A stretch of DNA of 64,000 bases from Saprospiraceae bacterium (lineage in GTDB: Bacteria; Bacteroidota; Bacteroidia; Chitinophagales; Saprospiraceae): positions 184,056 to 248,055 of the forward strand of contig JALHQW010000001.1 in the NCBI GenBank assembly GCA_022841745.1, in the 5' to 3' direction. The translations under genes and the position numbers were made by a program. The notes beneath the pieces are model-generated. The model ran no database searches. It was given only the letters and a program-made list of their open reading frames with translations, and was not told where the DNA came from. Of this stretch, positions 17,970-26,523 are shown piece after piece (position 1 is the first letter of the stretch; every line of letters begins with the position of its first letter).

Positions 17970-20900
17970 ATGAAAGGCGCAATTTCACTGTTTGCTTTTT
18001 GTATTCTCTTCATAAAACTCTTCGGGCAGCCATCTGCGCCTTTGCATGATTGCGCAACTGATTTGCTTTATGAAGATTTGAAGAAAGGCGACCCTGCCTA
18101 CGCCAAACAGGAAGAATACCTTGAAAGCAAATACAGGCAATTCGCCGTTTCTCCCACAGTCAAAAAAGGACTTGCCCAATACACCCTTCCCGTCGTCGTC
18201 CACCTCATCCACAACAACGGCCCAGAGAATATCAGTGATGCGCAAGTGATGCAAGGCTTGGCACACCTCAACCAAGCTTTTCAAAACCTTGGGCCATATC
18301 ACTTGGACAATGGGGTGTCAGTAGGGCTTGAGTTCTGCTTGGCACAGCGTGACCCCAATGGCAACCCGACCAATGGCATCATACGGTATCAATCACCACT
18401 GACGGACATGTCAATCCCATCAAATCAAGGCACGGTCATTAGCCTTGCCAGTTGGAATTCCAAGGAGTATATCAATATAAGATTGGTAAAAGAAGCATGT
18501 TTTGGCAGTAACAATTGTGCGAATGTAGCAGGGTTTGCTTATGGCCCATCATCGCACGGCAATCAGGCAGACGGCATTGTGATGGAAGCCAGCTATTTTG
18601 GTTCAATGGTAGCCTATTCCACCGTTGCCATCCATGAAATAGGACATTACCTTGGGCTATGGCATACGTTTGCTGGTGGGTGCGTCAATGGCGATTGCCT
18701 GTTGGATGGCGATCGAGTTTGCGATACCCCACCTGACAACCAGACGGCGAGCAAACCTTGTAGTGTGATTTCAAACAGTTGTGAGACCGATGAAGATGAC
18801 ACCTCGAACAACAACCCCTTCCGTAGCCAAAGTCTCGGTGGCCTTGGCGAACAGGACGACCTTGGCAATAATTTCATGGATTATATATTCAAGGATTGCA
18901 GGCGGCAGTTTACCGAAGGTCAAAAAGAAAGGATGTTTTTTTTCTTGGAATCGGCCCGTTCCAGCCTATTGACATCGAAAGCCTGCCTACCGCCTTGTCC
19001 TTCCTTGGTGGTTGCAGATTTCTATATTGATGCAGATACCATTAACGCTGGGGAAACACTTCTGTTGACCAATCTTAGCTCGAATGCCTCTAATTATAGT
19101 TGGTACTTGAATGACAGTTTGGTTTCCAATGCGGTGAACCCGCTTCTTCAAATCAGCCAAGTGGGGGAGCATGAGTTGCGGCTTGTGGCCCATAGCCCGT
19201 TTGTCGAATGCGATAACGAGCACCAAACAGCTAATATCGTGGTCGTTTGCCCGGTGACGGCCAATTTCTCCCATCACCTGTCCAATGGTTGGTTGGTTTT
19301 TGAAGAAATGCCAATGAGCAACCATGAAGTTGCTTGGACCATTAAAGACGCCACGGGCGTACAGCTATTTAGTTCTAATTTTCATAAGGATTCCATACCA
19401 ACCAACGGATTGGAATATATTCAGCTATGCCTTGAAGTTTCCAATGGCTTTTGTACCAATTCCGTTTGTGAGTACATTAATTTGTTGGGGAATGGCATCG
19501 AGGTTTGCAATAATTCCATTGACGATGATGGGGATAGCTTCATTGATGATTACGACCAGGATTGCCCTTGTGATAATACAGCTTTTCAGGCATATTGCCC
19601 CACTGATTGTGAATATGTTCCAGCGCAGTTCGCAAGTTTCCAGATGAAGTTGAAATGGAAATCTGCTCCAGTTGCTAATTTTTTTGGCAATAGCTCAAAT
19701 ATTGTTGTAGGTGACATGGATAAAGATGGAAAAGTTGAAATCTTGACGCTAGCTGCTGTTGAGTCTGGAACATTTCCTTTTGCAACATACGCAAGTAGTA
19801 TAAGAATCCTAGATGGGGCGAGTGGAAATATGATATCAGAATTAGATGCTCAATCAGGTACCATTCTTAGCATTGCGGACACCGATTTGGATGGTAAAGT
19901 TGAAATCTTCAAAACAGTTGAGGATACAATTGTTCGTCATGAGCTTAATGGTAGCATTCGGTATAAATCCGAAAAATTGATAGACTACATAGGACAGGCT
20001 GTTAATTTAGCAGATTTTGAGGGTGACGGTAGCCCTGAAATGTATGTTGGCAAAGAAATTCTAACTTCCAGCAGTGGTAAAATCATTGCAAGGGGGAATT
20101 TGAGTGAAGGATGTACAGGGTTTCTTAGCACTTTTTCACCTTGTCTTATTAAACACACCATTGCAGCTGATCTGCTGCCGTCACCTGGTTTGGAATTGGC
20201 AGCAGGGAATGTGGTTTATGATGTAAACATCATCAATGAAAATGGACTAACGGGCAATACCATGACACCCATTATGGCCCCATCGCAAGTCAAAGATGGC
20301 TTTACTTCCGTTGGGGATATCAATGGAGATGGCGAGTTGGATGTAATAGTTGTCAGGGACAGGGCCTACTGGCCAGATAATGGGGGGGTATTTGTCTGGG
20401 ATCCTCGTAATTCGACCCTAATCGCAGCTGGGCAAGCGGGTTATCGTGGTGGACTTGCCTTCATTGGCGATGTGACAGGTGACTGTTTGCCTGAAATTGG
20501 GGTTGCTTTTAAATATGAGTTGAGGATGTACCGATACAATGGTACCCAACAGCTTCAATTGATGTACAGCCTCCCTACTACTGATGAATCAGGTGTAACA
20601 GGCATCACCATGTTTGACTTCAACCAAGATGGCAAACAAGAATTGGTGTATAGGGATGAAACTCAACTCAGGATATTTGAGGGTGCAACAGGGACGACTT
20701 TAGCCTCTTATCCCTTGTTGAGTGCTACATCATTGGAATACCCCGTTGTTGCTGATATTGACAACGACGGTCAGGCTGAAATTCTTATTAACGGCTTTGA
20801 AGATTCAAACAATATTAAAGAACGCATCTACTGCTTCGAATCCGCCGACGCCCCCTGGGCGCCCGCCCGCTCCGTCTGGAACCAGTACGGCTACCACGTC

Positions 20901-23900
20901 ACCAACGTGAACGACGACCTCACCATCCCCCGCCAGCAGCAGAATCAAGCGCAACCCTTGGTGGGCCACGAGAACTGCCTACAGCCGACCTGCCCTGCGC
21001 CCTACAATGCTTTTTTGGCGCAGGCCACTTACCGCACCCAGCAGGGTTGCGTGCAGTTCCCGGCAGTTGACCTTACCGTGCGAGCATTGGGTTATGCCTG
21101 TTCGCCCGACAGCCAGTTTGTTGACCTCGTCATCGGCAACCTCAGCGATTCGGGCATGGATTCGGGCTGTGTGCGGGTCTCCTATTATACGGCCAACCCA
21201 AGCCTTGGCAATGCGGCGCCACTGGGCACGGTCTGCGTTCCCTTCGAGGGGAGCTCCATGGGCGAGGACACCGTCCGCATCGGGTTGGAATTGCCGCTGG
21301 GCACGAGCGAGGTATTCTTCGTGGTGAACGACCCTGGCACCGGAGCCAATGCCGCCAACCATGCCACCACGGGCATCATCGAATGCGATTATACCAATAA
21401 TATGGCCGCTGTTCAGGTGCAGCTTGCCCCGCTTTCACTAAGCCTCGGCCCCGATATCGTCAAATGCGAGAGCGAGGTCGTCACCTTGGATGCCGGGCCG
21501 GGCTTCGCAAGCTACGCATGGAGCGATGGCAGCACGGAACAGGCCTATTCCTCCAGTTTCGAGGGGTTGCATTTCGTGGAAGCCCTCGACCAGTGCCAAC
21601 GTGCCTACCGGGACACGATGGTCATTAGCTTCGACCACAGCCTCGACGTTGACCTCGGCCCCGACCTCGTGGCCTGCCCCAATGACACCCTCCAGTTTGC
21701 CGTGGGCAGCGGCTACGACATGGTACAATGGCTTTCGACAGGGGCGCTTCCCTGCACCGATTGCACCAGCTTGGCCTTGGCTGCCGACAGTTCCTATTCG
21801 TTGACGGTGGTGGTGGGCAAGGCCAGTTGCTTTAGTGCCGACACCGTTGAGGTGAGCACAAGGCCAAGGGTGGAGACACCACAAGCGGAAGCGATTTGCG
21901 AAGGCGAAAGCCTTACCTACTTAGGCGTGGATTATACATTGGCCGGGCAGTACGCCATACCGCTCAACCAATGCGACAGCACCTTGCTGCTGAGCCTGAG
22001 CGTCCATCCAAAAGATACCACCAGTTTGCTATCTAGCATCTGCACGGGTGATTCGCTCCTTTTTCATGGGAGCCACCTGAAAACCACGGGCACCTACTAC
22101 CACACCGCCACCAACCAGCACGGCTGCGACAGCTTGGTACAGCTCGAACTGTCCGTCTTGCAGAGCATCGCCTCGCAATCGGTGGTAAACGCCTGCCCCG
22201 GCGATTCGGTATTCGTGCTCGGCCAATGGCTCGAAACAGGGCAGTCAGCCACTGCTTCCTACACGACCCTGTCGGGTTGCGACAGCCTCGTGACCGTCAT
22301 GGCCATGCCGTTCAATATCCCAAGCGCCACCGTCCAGCTATCGGCCTGTACGGGCGATTCGGCCCTGTACGCTGGCGCCTTGGTGCCAGCAGGTGCTTCG
22401 CAATTGTTCACCTTGCCCAGCTTCCAAGGCTGCGATTCCCTGGTGACGGTCTCGGTGCTCGAACTGCCCCATAGTTTTTCAAACCTGACGCTCGCTGCCT
22501 GTCCCGGCGACTCGGCCCTGTACGCTGGCATCCTTGTTCCGGCTGGTTCGGCTCAAGCTTTCATTTTCAACAACTGGCAAGGTTGCGACAGCACCGTGAC
22601 AGTGACCGTAGCCGAACTGCCCACCAGTGCCGGCACGGCCAATTTTTCGGCCTGCCCCGGCACGGCAGTTGACTTCTACGGGGTCATGGTCATGGCTGGC
22701 ACCTCGCAGGTCGTCCCGCTCGACAACTGGCAAGGTTGCGACAGCTTGGTGACGGTAACGGTGGCCGCACTGCCTGCACCGACCAGCAGCTTGGCGCTCT
22801 CGGCCTGCACAGGTGGCTTCGCCGACTATTTTGGGCAATTATTAGCGGCAGGCAGCACGACGCCATTCCTTTACCCAACTGCCCAAGGCTGCGACTCTTT
22901 GGTGGTGGTGGCCGTGGCGGAACTTCCCACCAGCTCGGACACGGTACAGCTGACGGCCTGTTCGGGCAGTTTTGCTATCTATAATGGCCAACAAGTACCA
23001 GCGGGCGAAAACGAAGATTTTACCTTCTCCAATTGGCTCAACTGCGACTCGGTGGTGACGGTGTCGGTGGCCGCCCTTCCGGTCAACCTCCACGTCTTGG
23101 ACACAGCGGTCTGTTCCAATGATTTTTTCAATTTCAATGGACAAATGGTGGCACCGGGCACCCAGGCCGTTTTCCCGGTTCCCAACCAATGGGGCTGCAT
23201 GGATACCTTCTTCGTGAACGTAGCGGCATTGCCGACGGCTACGGGACAGGAAACGCTGGTGGCCTGCCCCGGCACGCTGGTGCCCTATGCGGGCGAGCTG
23301 CTTGCGCCGGGCCAGGTGAAGGATTTTCCTTTCAGCATGGCCAATGGCTGCGACTCGGTGGTGACGGTGACAGTGGTTGCCTTGCCAAGCGACACAGTTT
23401 TTCAAGCGGTTTCGGTTTGCCAAGGTGGGACTTTTGATTTTCATGGGCAAATGCTTGGCGCAGGCGAGCAATCGTGGTGGGTCGGCACTGACCAGTTCAA
23501 TTGTGATTCCGTGGTGGTCGTCAACGTGACAGCCTACCCAATCGTGACTTTTGGGCTTTCGGCTGAAAGGATTTGCTTGGATGGAAACGATGGCGAAATC
23601 GCCGTGGAGCAAATAGAAGGCAGCACCCCGCCCTATTATTTTGCACTGGGCAATGGCAGTTTTCAGGCTGAGCCAGTTTTTGGAGGCCTGAAGCCAGGTG
23701 CGTACCAAGTCAGCTTGCAGGATGCCAACGACTGTGTGTTCAAGGAGAATATCGAACTTGCTGCATATCCACCCCTGACGGTAGAAATCGAGGACAGAAC
23801 CATTCCTTGCGATGGCGATGTACTGCTCCAGCCCAATGTGATGAGTGACCTGCCAGTAGATTGGCAATGGTGGGAAAATGACAGCCTCTTGTCATCAGAA

Positions 23901-24302
23901 TCGCACTTGACTATCAATGCCCCCGGTATTTATGGGTATAGGGTCACCAATGACTGCGACACAGTGATTGGTCAGGTGAAGGTGGACCTGGCGTTGAGTC
24001 AATCAGAAAATTTGGTCTATTTGCCGGGTGCATTCTCCCCAAACGGCGATGGGGTCAACGACTGCTTCAAGGGGTATTTCGCTCCAGATATTGACATCAC
24101 TTCCTTTGAACTGCTTGTGTTCGACCGTTGGGGATCTTTGGTATTTAATGGATGCGAAAAAGAAACCTGCTGGGATGGCAGCTACCGTGGGAAGCCATTG
24201 GACTCCATGATTTACGTGTATTGGCTCAACATGACTGCAACGGACTGTGGCGGAAAAGAACAAGAAGTGTTCTTGAAGGACGAAATATTGTTGGTTCGTT
24301 AA
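17970..24302 (+). CDS. Giant multidomain surface protein: M43-like metalloprotease, FG-GAP repeats, tandem repeats, gliding-type C-terminus
   Basis: 2110 residues from the ATG at 17970, where the signal MKGAISLFAFCILFIKLFGQ begins. In order: an M43/pappalysin-like zinc protease with HEIGHYLGLWH (His222, Glu223, His226, His232) and Cys-rich DGDRVCDTPPDN; a PKD-like part; an Asp-rich CNNSIDDDGDSFIDD motif; FG-GAP/VCBS repeats (about 583-950) such as DMDKDGKVEI and DINGDGELDVIVV; a module WAPARSVWNQYGYHV; eleven tandem Cys-containing repeats (about 1307-1858); and a gliding-motility-associated C-terminal domain (LPGAFSPNGDGVNDCF ... FDRWGSLVF, about 2015-2110). The C-terminus is the type B T9SS sorting kind. 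Probably an exported surface protease/adhesin. Composition shifts sharply near 20825. Confidence 0.88.
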   Translation: MKGAISLFAFCILFIKLFGQPSAPLHDCATDLLYEDLKKGDPAYAKQEEYLESKYRQFAVSPTVKKGLAQYTLPVVVHLIHNNGPENISDAQVMQGLAHLNQAFQNLGPYHLDNGVSVGLEFCLAQRDPNGNPTNGIIRYQSPLTDMSIPSNQGTVISLASWNSKEYINIRLVKEACFGSNNCANVAGFAYGPSSHGNQADGIVMEASYFGSMVAYSTVAIHEIGHYLGLWHTFAGGCVNGDCLLDGDRVCDTPPDNQTASKPCSVISNSCETDEDDTSNNNPFRSQSLGGLGEQDDLGNNFMDYIFKDCRRQFTEGQKERMFFFLESARSSLLTSKACLPPCPSLVVADFYIDADTINAGETLLLTNLSSNASNYSWYLNDSLVSNAVNPLLQISQVGEHELRLVAHSPFVECDNEHQTANIVVVCPVTANFSHHLSNGWLVFEEMPMSNHEVAWTIKDATGVQLFSSNFHKDSIPTNGLEYIQLCLEVSNGFCTNSVCEYINLLGNGIEVCNNSIDDDGDSFIDDYDQDCPCDNTAFQAYCPTDCEYVPAQFASFQMKLKWKSAPVANFFGNSSNIVVGDMDKDGKVEILTLAAVESGTFPFATYASSIRILDGASGNMISELDAQSGTILSIADTDLDGKVEIFKTVEDTIVRHELNGSIRYKSEKLIDYIGQAVNLADFEGDGSPEMYVGKEILTSSSGKIIARGNLSEGCTGFLSTFSPCLIKHTIAADLLPSPGLELAAGNVVYDVNIINENGLTGNTMTPIMAPSQVKDGFTSVGDINGDGELDVIVVRDRAYWPDNGGVFVWDPRNSTLIAAGQAGYRGGLAFIGDVTGDCLPEIGVAFKYELRMYRYNGTQQLQLMYSLPTTDESGVTGITMFDFNQDGKQELVYRDETQLRIFEGATGTTLASYPLLSATSLEYPVVADIDNDGQAEILINGFEDSNNIKERIYCFESADAPWAPARSVWNQYGYHVTNVNDDLTIPRQQQNQAQPLVGHENCLQPTCPAPYNAFLAQATYRTQQGCVQFPAVDLTVRALGYACSPDSQFVDLVIGNLSDSGMDSGCVRVSYYTANPSLGNAAPLGTVCVPFEGSSMGEDTVRIGLELPLGTSEVFFVVNDPGTGANAANHATTGIIECDYTNNMAAVQVQLAPLSLSLGPDIVKCESEVVTLDAGPGFASYAWSDGSTEQAYSSSFEGLHFVEALDQCQRAYRDTMVISFDHSLDVDLGPDLVACPNDTLQFAVGSGYDMVQWLSTGALPCTDCTSLALAADSSYSLTVVVGKASCFSADTVEVSTRPRVETPQAEAICEGESLTYLGVDYTLAGQYAIPLNQCDSTLLLSLSVHPKDTTSLLSSICTGDSLLFHGSHLKTTGTYYHTATNQHGCDSLVQLELSVLQSIASQSVVNACPGDSVFVLGQWLETGQSATASYTTLSGCDSLVTVMAMPFNIPSATVQLSACTGDSALYAGALVPAGASQLFTLPSFQGCDSLVTVSVLELPHSFSNLTLAACPGDSALYAGILVPAGSAQAFIFNNWQGCDSTVTVTVAELPTSAGTANFSACPGTAVDFYGVMVMAGTSQVVPLDNWQGCDSLVTVTVAALPAPTSSLALSACTGGFADYFGQLLAAGSTTPFLYPTAQGCDSLVVVAVAELPTSSDTVQLTACSGSFAIYNGQQVPAGENEDFTFSNWLNCDSVVTVSVAALPVNLHVLDTAVCSNDFFNFNGQMVAPGTQAVFPVPNQWGCMDTFFVNVAALPTATGQETLVACPGTLVPYAGELLAPGQVKDFPFSMANGCDSVVTVTVVALPSDTVFQAVSVCQGGTFDFHGQMLGAGEQSWWVGTDQFNCDSVVVVNVTAYPIVTFGLSAERICLDGNDGEIAVEQIEGSTPPYYFALGNGSFQAEPVFGGLKPGAYQVSLQDANDCVFKENIELAAYPPLTVEIEDRTIPCDGDVLLQPNVMSDLPVDWQWWENDSLLSSESHLTINAPGIYGYRVTNDCDTVIGQVKVDLALSQSENLVYLPGAFSPNGDGVNDCFKGYFAPDIDITSFELLVFDRWGSLVFNGCEKETCWDGSYRGKPLDSMIYVYWLNMTATDCGGKEQEVFLKDEILLVR
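21886..23545 (+). repeat. Eleven tandem ~150-bp coding repeats
   Basis: Each unit encodes about 48-51 residues of the form ACxGDSxxYxGxxVxAGxxxxFxxxxxQGCDSLVTVxVxxLP. Units 4 to 7 are the most alike, the outer ones more diverged; the Cys near the start and the Cys of GCDS are nearly always kept, suggesting one disulfide per unit. Likely an extended stalk of beta modules holding the protease away from the cell. Confidence 0.88.
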
Positions 24303-24343
24303 TAGGCTCAAAATGTTTTCTAACGCTTGGTTTGCATAAACAA

Positions 24344-24820
24344 CTACCTCCGCCGCTTCTGCCGCAACCTCGGCTGGTTCCACTCTTCCCTTTGTGCAAA
24401 GTCAACAATCTTTCGCATAGCAGTAAGCATGAGCAAGAATACGAGATAGCTAAGGGTTAGCACGATATAGACCCATTTGTAGGACCCAGCTTCGTTCATG
24501 GAGAGTTGGCTGAACAGTTGGGCAAGCAGGGCGGAAACCGCCGCCAATCCCACGAAACTGAGGATGGAACGAGTCCAATAGCTTTCTGTGTTCTTGGCAA
24601 AGAGGCTCATAATGGCGTTCAAAGCAGCAAAAAACAGTAGGAAGGAAGCGGCTATGGTCCATGGAAAACGCTGTTCAATTTTCATGCCGCCAGCCCTAAA
24701 AGCTAAGGCACCCAGGTTGAATACCACCACGGCAATCAAAAGCATAATTGCTTGATAAATAGGGTTTTGCAGCTTTGCAATAACTGGGTGAGATGTATTA
24801 CTCATGGCTTCGTTGTTCAT
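24344..24820 (-). CDS. Hypothetical four-helix membrane protein
   Basis: 158 residues with four likely membrane segments (AIMLLIAVVVFNLGALAF, TIAASFLLFFAALNAIMSLF, ILSFVGLAAVSALLAQLF, WVYIVLTLSYLVFLLMLTAM) and a strongly basic tail (RLRQKRRR), which would sit in the cytoplasm. Met6 at 24805 is an alternative start since the first ATG touches the repeat array. No family recognised. It follows rimO on the same strand, but the array between them argues against tight coupling. Confidence 0.75.
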   Translation of the reverse strand: MNNEAMSNTSHPVIAKLQNPIYQAIMLLIAVVVFNLGALAFRAGGMKIEQRFPWTIAASFLLFFAALNAIMSLFAKNTESYWTRSILSFVGLAAVSALLAQLFSQLSMNEAGSYKWVYIVLTLSYLVFLLMLTAMRKIVDFAQREEWNQPRLRQKRRR

Positions 24821-24822
24821 TG

Positions 24823-24986
24823 TTGCATGGTTTCATGGTTGCATGGCTTCATGGTTGCATAGTAACATAGTTTCATGGTTTCATGGCTATTTGGATAAAG
24901 GGTTGGGCAGATAATCAATGAAACAATGAAACCATGTATCAATGAAACAATGTAGCAATGAATCCATGTAACAATGAGGCCATGAA
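24823..24986. repeat. Inverted short-word array, CATGGTTTCATGG / CAATGAAACCATG
   Basis: Left half: about seven imperfect copies of GTTTCATGGTTGCATGG-like words; right half after a 30-bp spacer: about seven copies of CAATGAAACAATGAAACCATG-like words, the reverse complement. It fills the whole gap between rimO and the next gene. Transcribed, it could fold into a long hairpin. Confidence 0.8.
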
Positions 24987-26300
24987 TCATTCGACTACCT
25001 GACCAAACAAATCGAACTCGGCGGCACTGGTCACTTTTACGTTGGCGAAATCGCCAATTCTAACAAAATTTGATTTGGCGTCCACCAGCACCTCATTGTC
25101 CACTTCAGGGCTGTCGAGCTCGGTGCGGCCAACGAAATAGCCTCCTTCTTTTCTGTCGAACAGCACCCGGTAGGTTTGGTTCACCTTTTCGAGGTTTTTT
25201 CGGTGGCTGATTTCTTGTTGGATCTCCATCAGTCGGGCGGCCCGGTCTGCCTTTACTTCCTCGCTCACATCGTCTTCAAGTTCGTAGGCACTGGTATTTT
25301 CTTCGTGGCTGTACTGGAAGACACCGAGGCGCTCGAATTCCATTTCCCGCACAAAATCGCAAAGTTCCTCGAATTCTTCCTCCGTCTCGCCAGGGAAGCC
25401 GACGAGCATCGTGGTTCGGATGGCGATCCCTGGCACCATTTGCCTTGCGGTTTTGATGAGTTCGGTGGTCTCGGCCCTCGTGATTTGTCGCCTCATACGC
25501 TCCAACACGCCATCTGCCCCGTGTTGGAGGGGAATGTCGAGGTAGTTGCAGACCTTGGGTTGGCGGGCCATGGCATCGAATATTTCCAAGGGGAATTTGC
25601 TCGGATAGGCGTAATGCAGCCGAATCCATTCGATGCCCTCCACTTCGCAAAGGGTGTCGAGCAGTGCAGGCAGTTCCCGTTTTTTATAAATATCCAGCCC
25701 GTAGTAGGTGAGTTCCTGGGCGATGAGCATCAGTTCCTTCACGCCCCTTTTTGCAAGGCTTTTTGCTTCCCCAACGAGCGATTCAATGGTTCGAGAGACA
25801 TGCTTGCCCCGCATCAAGGGGATGGCGCAAAAACTACAGGTACGGTTGCAGCCCTCCGAGATTTTGAGGTAGGCATAATGGGGTGGGGTCGTGATGAGCC
25901 GCTCCCCGATGAGTTCGTGCTGGTAGTTGGCGTTCAGTCGGGCGAGCAGTCCGGGCAGTTCCAAGGTGCCAAACCATGCGTCCACTTCTGGTATTTCCTT
26001 TTCCAAATCTTCCTTGTAACGCTGTGACAGACAGCCTGTTACGTACAGTTTCTCTAGGCCGCCCTCCGATTTCACGCCAGCGTAGGCCAGTATGGTGTCA
26101 ATGCTTTCCTGCTTCGCAACATCAATGAACCCACAGGTATTCACGATGACGATATTGGCATCTTCCTCCTCGCTGTCGTGTACCACCTCATAGTCGTTGG
26201 CCCTCAGTTGGGTAATGAGGTTCTCGCTGTCCACCAAATTCTTGGAGCAGCCGAGGGTGATGACGTTGATTTTGTCTTGCTTGTGACTTCGGGCCTTCAT
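24987..26300 (-). CDS. rimO: Ribosomal protein S12 methylthiotransferase RimO
   Basis: Adds a methylthio group to the conserved Asp of ribosomal protein S12 in the cytoplasm, using two iron-sulfur clusters and S-adenosylmethionine. The N-terminal UPF0004 domain has Cys18, Cys56 and Cys90 for the auxiliary cluster; the radical SAM motif is CNRTCSFC (Cys151, 155, 158); a TRAM domain closes the protein (VDAKSNFVRIGDFANVKV). At 437 residues it has normal length. LGCSKNLVDSE at the start is typical of RimO rather than MiaB. A -7 promoter element TACCTTTG lies about 100 bp upstream. Confidence 0.96.
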   Translation of the reverse strand: MKARSHKQDKINVITLGCSKNLVDSENLITQLRANDYEVVHDSEEEDANIVIVNTCGFIDVAKQESIDTILAYAGVKSEGGLEKLYVTGCLSQRYKEDLEKEIPEVDAWFGTLELPGLLARLNANYQHELIGERLITTPPHYAYLKISEGCNRTCSFCAIPLMRGKHVSRTIESLVGEAKSLAKRGVKELMLIAQELTYYGLDIYKKRELPALLDTLCEVEGIEWIRLHYAYPSKFPLEIFDAMARQPKVCNYLDIPLQHGADGVLERMRRQITRAETTELIKTARQMVPGIAIRTTMLVGFPGETEEEFEELCDFVREMEFERLGVFQYSHEENTSAYELEDDVSEEVKADRAARLMEIQQEISHRKNLEKVNQTYRVLFDRKEGGYFVGRTELDSPEVDNEVLVDAKSNFVRIGDFANVKVTSAAEFDLFGQVVE

Positions 26301-26399
26301 GAAATATCAAATTCAAGTTGCGGAGCACCTCACTTTCTTTTTAAAAAGCTGAATTAAGTTGGATTACCCGCAACTTGGGTTATCAAGTATAGTTGGCTG

Positions 26400-26407
26400 C
26401 AAAGGTA
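26400..26407 (-). promoter_or_regulatory. -7 element TACCTTTG for rimO
   Basis: On the minus strand this octamer fits TAnnTTTG of the Bacteroidota sigma factor and lies 100 bp upstream of the rimO start. No good TTTG was seen at the -33 position. Confidence 0.45.
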
Positions 26408-26460
26408 AGAAGGGATTGGGTTCATGCTTTTTTAAAATCCGTTGTAACCTAACGGAAATG

Positions 26461-26499
26461 AAAAAAGGCTGTGGCATGGAAGATGCCGCAGCCTTTTTT
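26461..26499 (-). terminator. Terminator of the M43 protease gene
   Basis: AAAAAAGGCTGTGGCAT pairs with ATGCCGCAGCCTTTTTT with one G-T pair and a 5-base loop; the A- and T-runs make it usable on both strands. It sits 25 bp past the stop of the minus-strand protease gene. Confidence 0.88.
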
Positions 26500-26523
26500 A
26501 ACCAGCGTACTGCCAAAAGCAGC

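Noticed and set aside
21886..23545. Regular repeats considered as CRISPR or satellite
   Set aside because: Unit length of about 150 bp, open frame throughout and protein-level conservation show coding tandem repeats.
22842..23867. 341-aa minus-strand frame opposite the giant surface gene
   Set aside because: It is a shadow of the GC-rich tandem repeats; its own repeats mirror those of the plus strand.
25176..26027. 283-aa plus-strand frame inside rimO
   Set aside because: rimO has all cluster Cys and normal length; the antisense frame has no support.
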